A stretch of 64,000 bases of DNA from Spirochaetaceae bacterium (lineage in GTDB: Bacteria; Spirochaetota; Spirochaetia; SZUA-6; Bin103), in assembly GCA_028820215.1 (NCBI GenBank), contig JAPPKD010000160.1:1-64000 (forward strand), given 5' to 3'. Position 1 is the first letter of the stretch; each line of letters opens with the position of its first letter. The translations under genes were made by a program, and so were the position numbers. Below are positions 1 through 8,642 of this stretch, one piece after another. The notes beneath the pieces were generated by a model. The model was given only the letters and a program-made list of their open reading frames with translations, ran no database searches and had not been told where the DNA came from.

Positions 1-79
1 CAGTCTCTGGGAGGGCTTCTCTTCCCCAGTCGTCACAGGAATGGAATGCACCCCTCCGTCTCTGAATTCCTCCGGACTA

Positions 80-96
80 TGTACATGTGTTGTACG
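80..96. promoter_or_regulatory. Putative Phd/YefM operator (two TGTAC motifs)
   Basis: TGTACA (80-85) is followed by TGTACG (91-96), so the repeats are 11 bp apart, one helical turn. They lie about 55 bp upstream of the antitoxin start. YefM/Phd-family antitoxins are known to bind palindromes with a TGTACA core, so this is a sensible autoregulatory operator. It is inferred from position and motif only. Confidence 0.4.
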
Positions 97-150
97 TATG
101 CGGGTTGTGTGCCAGGGTCGCGGGCGAACGAACATCGTGGAGGTGGCGAA

Positions 151-489
151 GTGGCAGATTCTCTGGGGGAAGGCGACACCGAGACGACCGCCGCACCCGT
201 TACGATCAGCGAGTTCCGCGCCCGGCTCGCGGAAATGGTCGGTCGCGCCGAACGGGGTCAGGAAGTCGTGATCGCCCGTGGCCGGCAACCGGTGGCGAAG
301 CTCGTGCCCTTGCGGATGAAACCTCGACGCCGCCTGGGACTGCTCAAGCAACTGCTGAGTACGGAAGACCTGGAGGCGCTCACGGAAGCGGTCGAAGCAC
401 CCTTGTCACCGGCCGATCAGGCCGCCCTGGAAGGGGAGCATACCGACGCCCTCGGAATCGCCCGGCGACAGGCGCGCAGCTCTCCATGA
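151..489 (+). CDS. Phd/YefM-family antitoxin
   Basis: This is the antitoxin half of a type II toxin-antitoxin module; it should neutralise the downstream PIN toxin and repress the operon. The N-terminal part carries the Phd/YefM DNA-binding pattern ITISEFRARL-like, then GQEVVIARGRQPVAKLVPL, the typical 'nrGkpvAvLvp' strand. The C-terminal tail is charged and probably binds the toxin. The GTG start at 151 was chosen because GGAGGT lies 7 bp upstream (139-144). An ATG at 46 is in frame but would add 35 residues unlike the family. The stop overlaps the toxin start (ATGA), which indicates translational coupling. The product is 112 aa, slightly long for the family. Confidence 0.8.
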   Translation: MADSLGEGDTETTAAPVTISEFRARLAEMVGRAERGQEVVIARGRQPVAKLVPLRMKPRRRLGLLKQLLSTEDLEALTEAVEAPLSPADQAALEGEHTDALGIARRQARSSP

Positions 490-863
490 GGCTTCTTCTC
501 GATAGTCACACCCTCTTCTGGGCGATCTCCGAAGATCGGAAGCTCTCCGGCACGGCGCAACGGCTCATTCTCGACGAGGAAAACGACGTCTTCTACAGCC
601 CGGTGAACCTGTACGAGATCACGTTCAAGGCACATCGTGGCCGGATGCCGGAGGCGGCCAGGCATGTGCCCGAAACGGCGCTGGCGTCGGGCTTCGAAGA
701 GCTCGCCCTGACAACGCTGCATCTCGTCCACGCGGCGCGTCTCGACTGGTCTCACGGCGATCCATGGGACAGAATTCTCTTGGCGCAGGCAACGCTGGAA
801 GACCTGCATCTGGTTTCGGTCGACGCGGCATTCGATGCGCGAACCGACAGGCGACTGTGGTAA
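486..863 (+). CDS. VapC-like PIN-domain toxin (ribonuclease)
   Basis: This 125-aa PIN-domain protein is the likely toxin of the pair, a Mg2+-dependent RNase that in characterised VapCs cuts tRNA or rRNA. Acidic active-site residues are visible: D6 (LLLDSHTLFW), E44 (NLYEI), D95 in the GDPWDRILLAQA motif, and D113 (VSVDAAFD). The length and the DPxDRxLxAQA motif are typical of the VapC group that pairs with Phd-like antitoxins. It starts inside the antitoxin stop codon (ATGA overlap). It is convergent with argS, whose stop lies 31 bp away. The catalytic set looks complete, so the toxin is probably functional. Confidence 0.88.
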   Translation: MRLLLDSHTLFWAISEDRKLSGTAQRLILDEENDVFYSPVNLYEITFKAHRGRMPEAARHVPETALASGFEELALTTLHLVHAARLDWSHGDPWDRILLAQATLEDLHLVSVDAAFDARTDRRLW

Positions 864-893
864 CAGCCGCGGAGGGTAGGAAGCAGTCTTGAA

Positions 894-2582
894 CTACATG
901 CGTTCCAGGGGCCGCATGCCGAGGACGAGCATGCCGTTGCGGAGCGTCTGACGCGCGGCGTCGACCAGGAGCAACCGGCCGTCGCGCAGGGGCGGGGGCG
1001 CGTCCAGCACCGGGCAGGCGTGGTAGAACGCCGTGAAGGCGCGGGTCAGCCCGTACAGGTAGTCGGCCACCACGTGCGGGCTGGCCTCCCTGAGCGTGCG
1101 GGCCACGGCGTCGGGGAAGCCGGCGACCGCCTTGGCCAGCTCCAGCTCGGCGGCGTCGGCCAGCAGGCTGAAGTCGGCGCTCTCCGGGAGCTCCTGCCCG
1201 TGGCGGCGCAGCAACGCGCACATGCGTGCGTGTCCGTACAGCAGGTACGGGCCGGTGTCGCCCTCGAATGCGAGCGCCTCCTCGAAGTCGAAGCGCACCA
1301 TTTTCTCGTTGGCGACGCGCAAGATGCTGTAGCGGACCGCGCCGTGGGCGACCGCCTCGGCGCGGTCGCGGTCGAAGGCGACGCCCCGCTCGGTCAGCGC
1401 CCGGCCCGCGCGTTTCACCGCTTCCGCCATGAACTCCTCCAGGAGCACCACGTTGCCGGACCGGGTCGACATGCTGGCGTCGTCGAGGCTGAGGAAGGCG
1501 TAATGCACGACCTCGGGCGCCGTGGCGCCCAGCAGGTCGATCGCGGCGGTGAGCTGCCGGTGGTGCAGCCGCTGGTCCTCGCCCAGCACGATCAGGTTGC
1601 GGCCGGCGCCGCTGTCGATCTTGTCCAGGGTGTAGGCGATGTCGCGGAGCTGGTACATGGAGGTGCCGTCGGAGCGTTCCAGCACCACCACCGGATTGCG
1701 TGACGGCAGGTCGTAGCCGTCAAGGTCCAGCACGGAGCGGCCCTCCTCGTCGGTCGATAGCCGGCCGGTGTGGCGAAGGCGCTCGATCACCTCCCGGGTG
1801 CGGCCGCTCCACAGGTACTCCGACTCCTTGTCGAAGCGGTCGTGGCGGATGTCCAGCGCCTCCAGGATGGCGCGCTGGCCGGCGACGCAGACGTCGACGA
1901 TGGCGTCGAAGCGGCGCCGCGTGCCGGCATCGCCCTGTTCGAGCTTGCGCAGCAGGTCGAACGTCTGCCGCTCCAGGTCCGGGTCCCGCTCCAGGCGGGC
2001 GTTGGCCTGCACGTAGAGGTCCAGGATCTCCGCGAACGGCACCTGCCGGTCGCCGGCGGCCAGCACCAGCAGCGCGATCTGCTTGCCGACGTCGTTGACG
2101 AAGTAGCGCACCTCCAGGCCATAGCCCTCGAAGCGCAGCAGCCGCGCCAGCACGTCGCCGATCAGCGCGTTGCGCGCGCGCCCCACGTGCGGGGAGGCAT
2201 TCGGGTTGATCGAGGTGTGCTCCAGGAGCGCCGTGCGGCCGATGCCGGTGCCGTTCGACCCGTAGGACGCGCCGGCGGCGCGCACGGCGCCGACGGCGCC
2301 GGCGATCAGGTCGCCCGGATCGACGAAGAAGTTCAGGTACGCGCCGTCGGCGGACACGCTCCGGAAGGCGGCCGGCAACTCGACGGCTACGGCCAGCTCG
2401 GCGGCGATCTGCGCAGGAGCGCGCCGCAGCACCCTGGCCAGCGGGAAACAGGGTACGGACAGATCGCCGAGCGACGGATCGGGGGGCGTGGCGGCGCTCA
2501 GCGCGCCGGCGTCGGCGCCGGGCGCCAACACGCCGAGAGCGGCGGAGACCGCATCGAGCGCCATGCCGCGATAGTTCTGCAT
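894..2582 (-). CDS. argS: Arginyl-tRNA synthetase
   Basis: This class I aminoacyl-tRNA synthetase charges tRNA-Arg with arginine in the cytoplasm. The HIGH-type motif reads SPHVGRARN (residues 130-138), with EHTSINPNAS before it as in other ArgRS. A KMSKS-like segment appears as SMSTRSGNVV near residue 380. The C-terminal anticodon-binding helical domain ends in the family-typical GMLVLGMRPLERM. At 562 aa it has the usual length. The ATG at 2582 is divergent from the EIIA-DAC gene, with only 74 bp between them. Confidence 0.96.
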   Translation of the reverse strand: MQNYRGMALDAVSAALGVLAPGADAGALSAATPPDPSLGDLSVPCFPLARVLRRAPAQIAAELAVAVELPAAFRSVSADGAYLNFFVDPGDLIAGAVGAVRAAGASYGSNGTGIGRTALLEHTSINPNASPHVGRARNALIGDVLARLLRFEGYGLEVRYFVNDVGKQIALLVLAAGDRQVPFAEILDLYVQANARLERDPDLERQTFDLLRKLEQGDAGTRRRFDAIVDVCVAGQRAILEALDIRHDRFDKESEYLWSGRTREVIERLRHTGRLSTDEEGRSVLDLDGYDLPSRNPVVVLERSDGTSMYQLRDIAYTLDKIDSGAGRNLIVLGEDQRLHHRQLTAAIDLLGATAPEVVHYAFLSLDDASMSTRSGNVVLLEEFMAEAVKRAGRALTERGVAFDRDRAEAVAHGAVRYSILRVANEKMVRFDFEEALAFEGDTGPYLLYGHARMCALLRRHGQELPESADFSLLADAAELELAKAVAGFPDAVARTLREASPHVVADYLYGLTRAFTAFYHACPVLDAPPPLRDGRLLLVDAARQTLRNGMLVLGMRPLERM

Positions 2583-2644
2583 CGGCGCACGCTACGGTTA
2601 CCGGCACGATCCCGCAAGGGGATCACTCGCTCGCGCGGCGGTGC

Positions 2645-2650
2645 CATAAT
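2645..2650 (+). promoter_or_regulatory. Possible -10 element, leaderless start
   Basis: CATAAT lies 6 bp upstream of the ATG of the EIIA-DAC gene. If it is used, transcription would begin at or next to the start codon, giving a leaderless mRNA. No Shine-Dalgarno sequence is visible before that ATG, which agrees with this. I see no convincing -35 element, so this is tentative. Confidence 0.3.
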
Positions 2651-2656
2651 CCCGGT

Positions 2657-3994
2657 ATGAAATTGCGCGAGCTGGTGGCGGTCGAGCGGGTGGTGTTCCT
2701 GCGCAACCGCGACAAGCGTGCCGCGCTGGCCGAGCTGGTGCATGCGGCCGCCCGCTCAGGTGGTCCGCTGGACGTGGAGGCGGTGATGGACGGCCTGTGG
2801 CAGCGCGAGCTTGCGCTCAGCTCGCGCATTTCCGACCGCATCGCGTTCCCGCATCTGCAGATCCCCGGCTTCGGGCGGACGGTGGTGGTGATCGGCCGCT
2901 CTTTCGACGGCGTGAGCTACGACGCCGGCGAAGACGGCCACGTCGCGCTGATCTTCCTGATCCTTGGCGATTCGCTGGACCCCGACGGGCACGTGGCGCT
3001 GCTGGCCGACATCGCCGCCACGCTGCGGGACAAGGGCCTGGTCGAGCGGCTGCTTCAGGCCGACCGCCCGGAGTCGGTGTGCCGGCTGCTCATAGGTCCG
3101 GACGGGGCGCCGAGCCGCGCCGGCGCCGACCGGATCTCGGCGCGGGTGCTGGTGCACGCCGGGGCGCTGGCCGCGGAGGTGGAGGCCAGCACGGTCATCC
3201 TGCACGTGGACGAGGTCTCGCGGCCCATGGTGCGGGAGTTCGGCGCCGCGGGCGGCTTCGGCATTGAGCGCCGCGCGGTCCTGGCCAGCTCGCATCCGGC
3301 TTCGGAGGCGTCGCTTCCGGCGGGATTCTCGGACCAGGTGCTGATTCCGTTCTCGGTGCCTTCGCGGTCCAGCCAGGTGGAGGTCGCCATCCTGCTGGCG
3401 TTGTCCCGCGGCGTGATCGACCACGCCGACCGCGTCGTCAGCGTCTTCGGCCTCCCGGACACCGGCGTGCTCGACACGGTGGTGGTCACGGACGTGGGCG
3501 TGGAGTTCGAGACCTTCGCGTCGGTCCGCCGGCAGCCGCTCGCGGCGATGGCGCGGCGCGGGGTGCTGGAGCGGGTGCTGCAGATCGGCCGCGAGCTCGC
3601 TACCCAGGGACGGGAAGGCCGGCCGGTGGGCGCGCTGTTCGTGGTCGGCGACCACGAGCGCGTGCTCGGCCACACCAGCCAGCTCGTGATGAACCCGTTC
3701 CGCGGCTACCCGGACGACGAGCGCAACCTGCTCGACCCGGCGCTGGACGAGACGATCAAGGAGTACGCGCTGATGGACGGCGCCTTCGTCGTTCGCCGGG
3801 ACGGCGTGGTGGAGTCGGCCGGCGCGTTCCTGAGCGCCCCGGCCTCACCCGCGCAGACCCCCGGCCTGGGCGCCCGTCATGCGGCGGCGGCGGCGATCAC
3901 CGCCGCTACCGACGCCCTCGGCATCGCCGTATCGGAGTCCTCGGGCGAGATCCGCATCTTCAAGGGCGGCCAGCTCGTCCTCACCATCGGCTGA
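2657..3994 (+). CDS. PTS EIIA / PK-C-like / diadenylate cyclase fusion protein
   Basis: A 445-aa protein that appears to have three modules. Residues 1-150 resemble a type-2 (fructose/PtsN) EIIA domain, with phospho-accepting H66 in RIAFPHLQIP. Residues 155-290 look like the pyruvate-kinase C-terminal fold (ILHVDEVSRPMVREFG, then IPFSVPSRSSQVEVA). Residues 320-445 match the DisA_N/DAC domain: GALFVVGDHERVL, catalytic DGAFVV (D374), GLGARHAA (405-410) and SESSGEIRI. DAC enzymes make cyclic di-AMP from two ATP. The usual RHR motif reads RHA here (R407, H408, A409), so activity needs testing. No membrane segments are seen. The architecture suggests c-di-AMP synthesis gated by PTS phosphorylation and perhaps a metabolite. 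Confidence 0.8.
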   Translation: MKLRELVAVERVVFLRNRDKRAALAELVHAAARSGGPLDVEAVMDGLWQRELALSSRISDRIAFPHLQIPGFGRTVVVIGRSFDGVSYDAGEDGHVALIFLILGDSLDPDGHVALLADIAATLRDKGLVERLLQADRPESVCRLLIGPDGAPSRAGADRISARVLVHAGALAAEVEASTVILHVDEVSRPMVREFGAAGGFGIERRAVLASSHPASEASLPAGFSDQVLIPFSVPSRSSQVEVAILLALSRGVIDHADRVVSVFGLPDTGVLDTVVVTDVGVEFETFASVRRQPLAAMARRGVLERVLQIGRELATQGREGRPVGALFVVGDHERVLGHTSQLVMNPFRGYPDDERNLLDPALDETIKEYALMDGAFVVRRDGVVESAGAFLSAPASPAQTPGLGARHAAAAAITAATDALGIAVSESSGEIRIFKGGQLVLTIG

Positions 3995-4033
3995 TCGGAG
4001 AACCCGCCGCGTCGTCAGGGGCGGCCGCCCTTG

Positions 4034-5332
4034 TCAGGGGCGGGTGCGCTTGCGGTCGCGGGGGAAGAGGGCGGCTTCCTTGACGCTCTCCAGGCCCAGC
4101 ACCTTCTGGGTAAGGCGCTCAAGGCCGATCGCGAAGCCGCCGTGCGGCGGGCAGCCGTAGCGGAATACCGACAGGTAGTCGGCCAGCGACTCGACCGGCA
4201 GACCTGCGGCCTCGATGCTCTCGGCCAGCAGGTCGTGCTGCTCGATGCGCCGGCCGCCGGTGGTGATCTCCACGCCGCGGAACAGCAGGTCGAACGACAT
4301 GGTCTTGCCGTCCGGCGCCGGGTGCGTGTAGAAGGGCCGCTTACGGCGCGGGTCGCCGTACACGAAGCAGCCGTCGGTGCCGTGCTCGCGCTCCGCCCAG
4401 GAGCAGAGCTCGCGCTCCACCTCCGGCGAGACCTCGTAGACCCGCCGGCCGAGCAGCTCGGAGGCCAGTTCGAGCGCCTGGTCGTGGTTCAGTCTCGGCA
4501 GCGCGTCGACCGCCTCCGGCGCCGGCACCGAGGCGCCCCAGGCGTCGAGCTCGCGGCCGTTGCGCTCGGCGATCGCGGCGAAGATGGTCTTCAGGATGCG
4601 CTGCTCCAGGTCCATCAGGTCGTGCTCGCTGTCGATGAAGGCCATCTCCACGTCGAGCGACACGTACTCGTTCAGGTGGCGGGGAGTGTCGTGCTTCTCC
4701 GCCCGGTAGGCGTGGCCGATCTCGAACACCCGCTCCAGGCCGGATGCGACCATCGCCTGTTTGTAGAGCTGCGGCGACTGCGCCAGGAACACGTCGCGGT
4801 CGAAGTAACGCACCGCGAACAGGCCGGTGCCGCCCTCGGTGCCACTGCCGATCAGCTTGGCGGTCTTGATCTCCGTGAAACCCTCACCGCGCAGATGGCG
4901 GGCGAAGCCCTCGACGATGGTCGCCTGCACCTTGAACACGTCCAGCAGCTTGGGAATGCGCAGCGCCAGCATGCGGTGGTCGAGTTGCGCGTCCAGCGAC
5001 AGGTTCTCCGGCCGGCCGTTGACCGCCAGCGGCAGGTCCGCCGCAGCCGTCGACAACACGCGGTGCCCGGTGACCTGCACCTCGAAGCCGCCGGGCGCAC
5101 GGTCGTTGGCCTCCACCGTGCCGGTCGCCGTGATCACCGACTCGGAGGACAGGTCCACCGAGCCCGGGAACACAAGCTGCGCGATGCCCGAGCGGTCGCG
5201 CAGCAGCACGAATGCCACTCGCCCGAGCGAGCGCACCCGGTGCACCCAGCCGGCCACCGCGACCTCGCGTCCGCGTCGATCTCCGATATCGGCCACCAGG
5301 GTCCGTTCGGACCACGAGCCGGCGTCCGCCAT
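4034..5332 (-). CDS. aspS: Aspartyl-tRNA synthetase, archaeal type (AspRS2)
   Basis: A 432-aa class II synthetase of the short archaeal/eukaryotic AspRS type, without the GAD insertion that makes bacterial AspRS about 590 aa. It has an N-terminal OB-fold (GWVHRVRSLGRVAFVLLRD), motif 2 (VFEIGHAYRAEKHDTPRHLNE) and motif 3 (GGFAIGLERLTQKVLGL). It is the last gene of gatC-gatA-gatB-aspS; its ATG shares one base with the gatB stop (TGATG). Co-transcription with GatCAB suggests a non-discriminating enzyme that also makes Asp-tRNA-Asn for amidation. The H in GWVH and the APGG segment agree with non-discriminating AspRS2 as I recall it, but this is inference. Confidence 0.92.
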   Translation of the reverse strand: MADAGSWSERTLVADIGDRRGREVAVAGWVHRVRSLGRVAFVLLRDRSGIAQLVFPGSVDLSSESVITATGTVEANDRAPGGFEVQVTGHRVLSTAAADLPLAVNGRPENLSLDAQLDHRMLALRIPKLLDVFKVQATIVEGFARHLRGEGFTEIKTAKLIGSGTEGGTGLFAVRYFDRDVFLAQSPQLYKQAMVASGLERVFEIGHAYRAEKHDTPRHLNEYVSLDVEMAFIDSEHDLMDLEQRILKTIFAAIAERNGRELDAWGASVPAPEAVDALPRLNHDQALELASELLGRRVYEVSPEVERELCSWAEREHGTDGCFVYGDPRRKRPFYTHPAPDGKTMSFDLLFRGVEITTGGRRIEQHDLLAESIEAAGLPVESLADYLSVFRYGCPPHGGFAIGLERLTQKVLGLESVKEAALFPRDRKRTRP

Positions 5333-6777
5333 CACTGTCCTCCTATGCGGGCCTGCAGCATCCGCCGCAGGGGCTCCGGGGCCGCGCGTCCGCCGGTTCG
5401 CTTCATCACCTCGCCGATCAGGAAGCCGACAGGCCGCCCGTCGCCCTGCCGCAACTGCGCGGCCGCCTCCGGGAACGCTGCGATCGCGGCATCGACGTAC
5501 CCATTGAGCTCCGCTTCGTCGGCGATCAGCCGCAAGCCCTGCCGCTCGACCACGTCGGCCGGGTCCAGGTCGTCGGCCAGCACGGACTCCAGCACTCCCT
5601 TGGCGATCTTGCCGGAGATGGCGCCGGAGTCGATGAGCTCCAGCAGCTCGCTGAGGCGGCCGGCGCTCAGCGGCGAGTCCGCAATCGCCATGCCGGTCCG
5701 GTTCAGCAGCCGGCGCACGTCGCCCGCCAACCAGCGGGCTGCCTGCTGGGCATCGGCGCCGGCGGCGACCGCCCGCTCGAACAGCTCGGCGGTCGCCCGC
5801 TCCTCGCTCAGGAACTCCGCCTGTGCGCCGGACAGGCCGTGATCGGTTGCCAACCGGTCGCGGAGTGCCATCGGCAGCTCCACCTGCGCGGCGTCCACCG
5901 ATTCCAGGAACGACGCGTCCGGCCGCAGCGGCGGCAGATCGGGCTCCGGGAAGTAGCGGTAGTCGGAGTCGGACTCCTTCACCCGCATTGGCGTGGTGAC
6001 GTCGCGGTTCTCGTTCCACTGGCGGGTCTCGACCCGCACGCTCCGTCCGGCCTCGAGCTCCTGGCGTTGGCGGTCGAGCTCGAACTCGATGGCGCGGCCG
6101 ACGAACTTGAAGGAATTGAGGTTCTTGATCTCCACCTTGCTGCCCAGGCCGGCGCCCGCGTGATTGATCGAGACGTTGGCGTCGCAGCGCAGCGACCCCT
6201 CCTCCATGTTCCCGTCGCACACCCCGAGGTGGCGGACCACGCGCCGGAAATACTGCAGGAAGGCGATCGCCTCGTCACCCGAGCGCAGGTCCGGCTCGGT
6301 GACGATCTCCACCAGGGGTGTGCCCGTGCGGTTGAAGTCCAGCAGGGAGACGTCGCCCGCGTGGATCATCTTGCCGGCGTCCTCTTCCAGGTGCACTTCC
6401 CGGATCGCCACCGGCCGGGTGGGGGAGAGCGGCGCGGTCAGCGAGCCGCCGGCGCCGATCGGCGCGCCGTACTGGGAGATCTGGTAGTTCTTGGGAAGGT
6501 CGGGGTAGAAGTAGTTCTTGCGCTCGAACACCGCCTCGGCCGACAGCGTGCAGCCGACCGCCTGCGCGACCACGTAGGCCATGCGCGCCGCCTCCCGATT
6601 CAGGGCCGGCAGTACGCCGGGGAAGCCAAGGCAGATCGGACAGACCCGCGTGTTGGGGTCGCCGCCGAACGCGACCGGGCAGCCGCAGAACACCTTCGTG
6701 CGGGTGTCGAGCTGGATGTGGATCTCCAGCCCCACGAACGTATCGAACGCGCCCCGTTCGGTGTGGGCGCCGCTCAT
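5332..6777 (-). CDS. gatB: Asp/Glu-tRNA amidotransferase subunit B
   Basis: GatB binds mischarged Asp-tRNA-Asn or Glu-tRNA-Gln and, with ATP and ammonia from GatA, converts it to the amide. The N-terminus is classic (FVGLEIHIQLDTRTKVFCGC), with the zinc-site pattern CGC...CPICLGFPG and GSLRCDANVSI in the kinase-like domain. The C-terminal GatB/YqeY helical domain ends in VGFLIGEVMKRTGG. The length of 481 aa is normal. The ATG at 6777 overlaps the gatA stop by 4 bases, and its stop shares one base with the aspS start. All four genes are probably translated from one transcript. Confidence 0.96.
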   Translation of the reverse strand: MSGAHTERGAFDTFVGLEIHIQLDTRTKVFCGCPVAFGGDPNTRVCPICLGFPGVLPALNREAARMAYVVAQAVGCTLSAEAVFERKNYFYPDLPKNYQISQYGAPIGAGGSLTAPLSPTRPVAIREVHLEEDAGKMIHAGDVSLLDFNRTGTPLVEIVTEPDLRSGDEAIAFLQYFRRVVRHLGVCDGNMEEGSLRCDANVSINHAGAGLGSKVEIKNLNSFKFVGRAIEFELDRQRQELEAGRSVRVETRQWNENRDVTTPMRVKESDSDYRYFPEPDLPPLRPDASFLESVDAAQVELPMALRDRLATDHGLSGAQAEFLSEERATAELFERAVAAGADAQQAARWLAGDVRRLLNRTGMAIADSPLSAGRLSELLELIDSGAISGKIAKGVLESVLADDLDPADVVERQGLRLIADEAELNGYVDAAIAAFPEAAAQLRQGDGRPVGFLIGEVMKRTGGRAAPEPLRRMLQARIGGQ

Positions 6778-8156
6778 CGCCAGTCCTCCGAGTATCCCTG
6801 CGGCCGGGCGGGCGCATGCGCCGCCGCATACCGGGCCGCCACGTCCAGCAGCAGCCGCTCCCCGAAATTGGGTCCGATCAACTGCATCCCGATCGGCACC
6901 CGCGGCTGCGGCGTCGGGAAGCTCACCGCCGGAGCGCCGGCCAGGTTGGCGACGGTCGTGTACAGGTCGGCGACCTTCTGCTCGAACGGATCCAGGCGGG
7001 CGCTGCCGCGCGCGAACGGCGGCACCGGGTAGACCGGCATGAGCAGCAGGTCGACCTGACCGAACAGGCCGGCCAACTCGTCGCGCAGCGCCGTGCGCAC
7101 GCGCTGCGCGCGCAGGTAGTAGCGGTCGTGGAAGCCGGAGCGCAGCACGTAGGTGCCGGCCAGGACGCGGAGCTTGACCTCGTCCCCGAATCCCTCGGAA
7201 CGGGAGGCGATGATCGTCTCGTCCGCCGACTCGGCGGCGGCGCGCGCCCCATAGCGAACGCCGTCGAAGCGGGCCAGGTTGGCGCTGGCCTCCGCGCACG
7301 AGATCACGTAGTAGGCGGCGGCCGCGTAGCGCAGCGTGGTGAGGTCGACATCCACGACGCGGTACCCCAACTCGCCGAGCTGTTCGACGGTGGCGTCGAG
7401 CGCCGTGCGCACCTGCGGATCGCGCAGCTCCTCCCGGCACGCGCGCGGCACGCCGATGGTACGCACCTCGTCGCGGTCGGGCGAGCCCGCGACCGTTGAC
7501 TGGTCGTGCTCGTCCACGCCGGCGATCACCTCCAGCACCTCGCCGCACAGCGCAGGCGTCTCGGCGATGATGCCGATCACCTCCAGTGACGAGGCGTACG
7601 AGACCAGCCCGAACCGCGAAACCACGCCGTAGGTGGGCTTGAGCCCGAACACGCCACAGAAGGAGGCCGGCTGCCGGACCGAACCGCCGGTATCCGATCC
7701 CAGGGCGAACGGCACGATGCCGGCCGCAACCGCGGCCGCCGATCCGCCGCTGGACCCGCCGGGCACCAGTTCGGCGTCCCAGGGGTTGGCGCAGCCGCCA
7801 TGCACGGACGCCTGCGTGTCGGAGCCCATGCCGAACTCGTCCAGATTGGTCTTGCCGACCACGATCGCGCCGGCGCGCTGCAGCCGCCGAACACAGGTGG
7901 CGCTGAACGGGGCCACGTGCGCGCCGAGCAGCGCCGAGCCGCAGCGGAGCGGCTGGCCGGCTACCGCGATGTTGTCCTTGATCGCGCACGGCATGCCGAC
8001 AAGGGGTCCGTCGGGTACGCCGTCCGCGTCGCCGTCGGCGTCCGCGAAGGACACGAAGGCGTTGATCCGCTCGTTCCAGCCGCGGGCGTATGCCAGCCAG
8101 CGGCTCCGTTCGCTCTCATCCGTGAACATCGCGCGCCAGCGCGAAACCTCCGCCAT
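6774..8156 (-). CDS. gatA: Asp/Glu-tRNA amidotransferase subunit A
   Basis: This amidase-signature enzyme releases ammonia from glutamine for GatB. The Ser-cisSer-Lys triad is visible: K in MPCAIKDNI, cis-Ser in VPGGSSGGSAAAVA and the nucleophile in GSDTGGSVRQPASFCG. The ATG at 8156 gives 460 aa (MAEVSRWRAMF), close to the family norm. Upstream in-frame codons would run back into gatC and encode no recognisable sequence. Its stop overlaps the gatB start, and gatC ends 19 bp before its ATG. Confidence 0.96.
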   Translation of the reverse strand: MAEVSRWRAMFTDESERSRWLAYARGWNERINAFVSFADADGDADGVPDGPLVGMPCAIKDNIAVAGQPLRCGSALLGAHVAPFSATCVRRLQRAGAIVVGKTNLDEFGMGSDTQASVHGGCANPWDAELVPGGSSGGSAAAVAAGIVPFALGSDTGGSVRQPASFCGVFGLKPTYGVVSRFGLVSYASSLEVIGIIAETPALCGEVLEVIAGVDEHDQSTVAGSPDRDEVRTIGVPRACREELRDPQVRTALDATVEQLGELGYRVVDVDLTTLRYAAAAYYVISCAEASANLARFDGVRYGARAAAESADETIIASRSEGFGDEVKLRVLAGTYVLRSGFHDRYYLRAQRVRTALRDELAGLFGQVDLLLMPVYPVPPFARGSARLDPFEQKVADLYTTVANLAGAPAVSFPTPQPRVPIGMQLIGPNFGERLLLDVAARYAAAHAPARPQGYSEDWR

Positions 8157-8175
8157 TCGTCCCTCACTTCGAATG

Positions 8176-8463
8176 TTACAGGACGTTCGGAACGACGATG
8201 AACCGGTCGTCGCGGTCCGGCGCTGCCCGTACCGGGTCGTATGAGGTGGGCAGGTCGGAGACTTCATCGTCGCGCAATCGGGATCCGGTCAGCAGCGGAT
8301 GGGTCGTCGGCCGCAGGTCGTCGACGTCGGCCTCCGCAAGCAGCGCGAAGTAGTCGACGATGCGGGCCAACTCCGCCTCGAGCCGGGCACTCTCGTGAGC
8401 GCCGAGCCGCAGTCTGGCCATGGCGGCAGTCGCTTCGAGAGTACCGGGCGCTGTCTGACCCAC
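8176..8463 (-). CDS. gatC: Asp/Glu-tRNA amidotransferase subunit C
   Basis: GatC is the small subunit that stabilises GatA and helps join it to GatB. The protein shows the family pattern: AAMARLRLGAHE, then IVDYFALLAEADVDDLRPTTHPL, and C-terminal LRDDEVSDLP with the terminal FIVVPNVL. The GTG at 8463 gives 95 aa, the usual length. An earlier in-frame start near 8538 would add 25 residues not typical of GatC. It is the first gene of the gatCAB-aspS operon. Confidence 0.9.
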   Translation of the reverse strand: MGQTAPGTLEATAAMARLRLGAHESARLEAELARIVDYFALLAEADVDDLRPTTHPLLTGSRLRDDEVSDLPTSYDPVRAAPDRDDRFIVVPNVL

Positions 8464-8531
8464 CGATCGAGTCAAGCACCATTCCCTGCCCCTGTCAATA
8501 GTTGCGTACGTGGCCACGGGCCTGCTCCGCT

Positions 8532-8562
8532 TTGACATCGAAACGGCGGCCCGTGCTATGAT
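8532..8562 (+). promoter_or_regulatory. Sigma-70-type promoter for the GH63-like gene
   Basis: A perfect -35 TTGACA (8532-8537) is followed after 19 bp by TATGAT (8557-8562). The spacer is a little long, but both hexamers are strong. Transcription would start near 8569, so the in-frame TTG at 8562 cannot be the start codon and the gene must begin further down. Confidence 0.55.
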
Positions 8563-8642
8563 TGCGGTTCACGCTTCCCGCACTTCTTCTCTTGCAGGCA
8601 CCAGTCATCTCCAACGTAGCAGTTCCGCAGCAGGCACCGGTC

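Noticed and set aside
4031..5842. A 603-codon plus-strand frame opposite aspS and gatB
   Set aside because: Shadow frame in GC-rich DNA; the minus-strand genes are unambiguous.
8464..8540. Promoter for gatC with minus-strand TTGACA
   Set aside because: A -35-like hexamer is present but no acceptable -10 lies 15-19 bp downstream.
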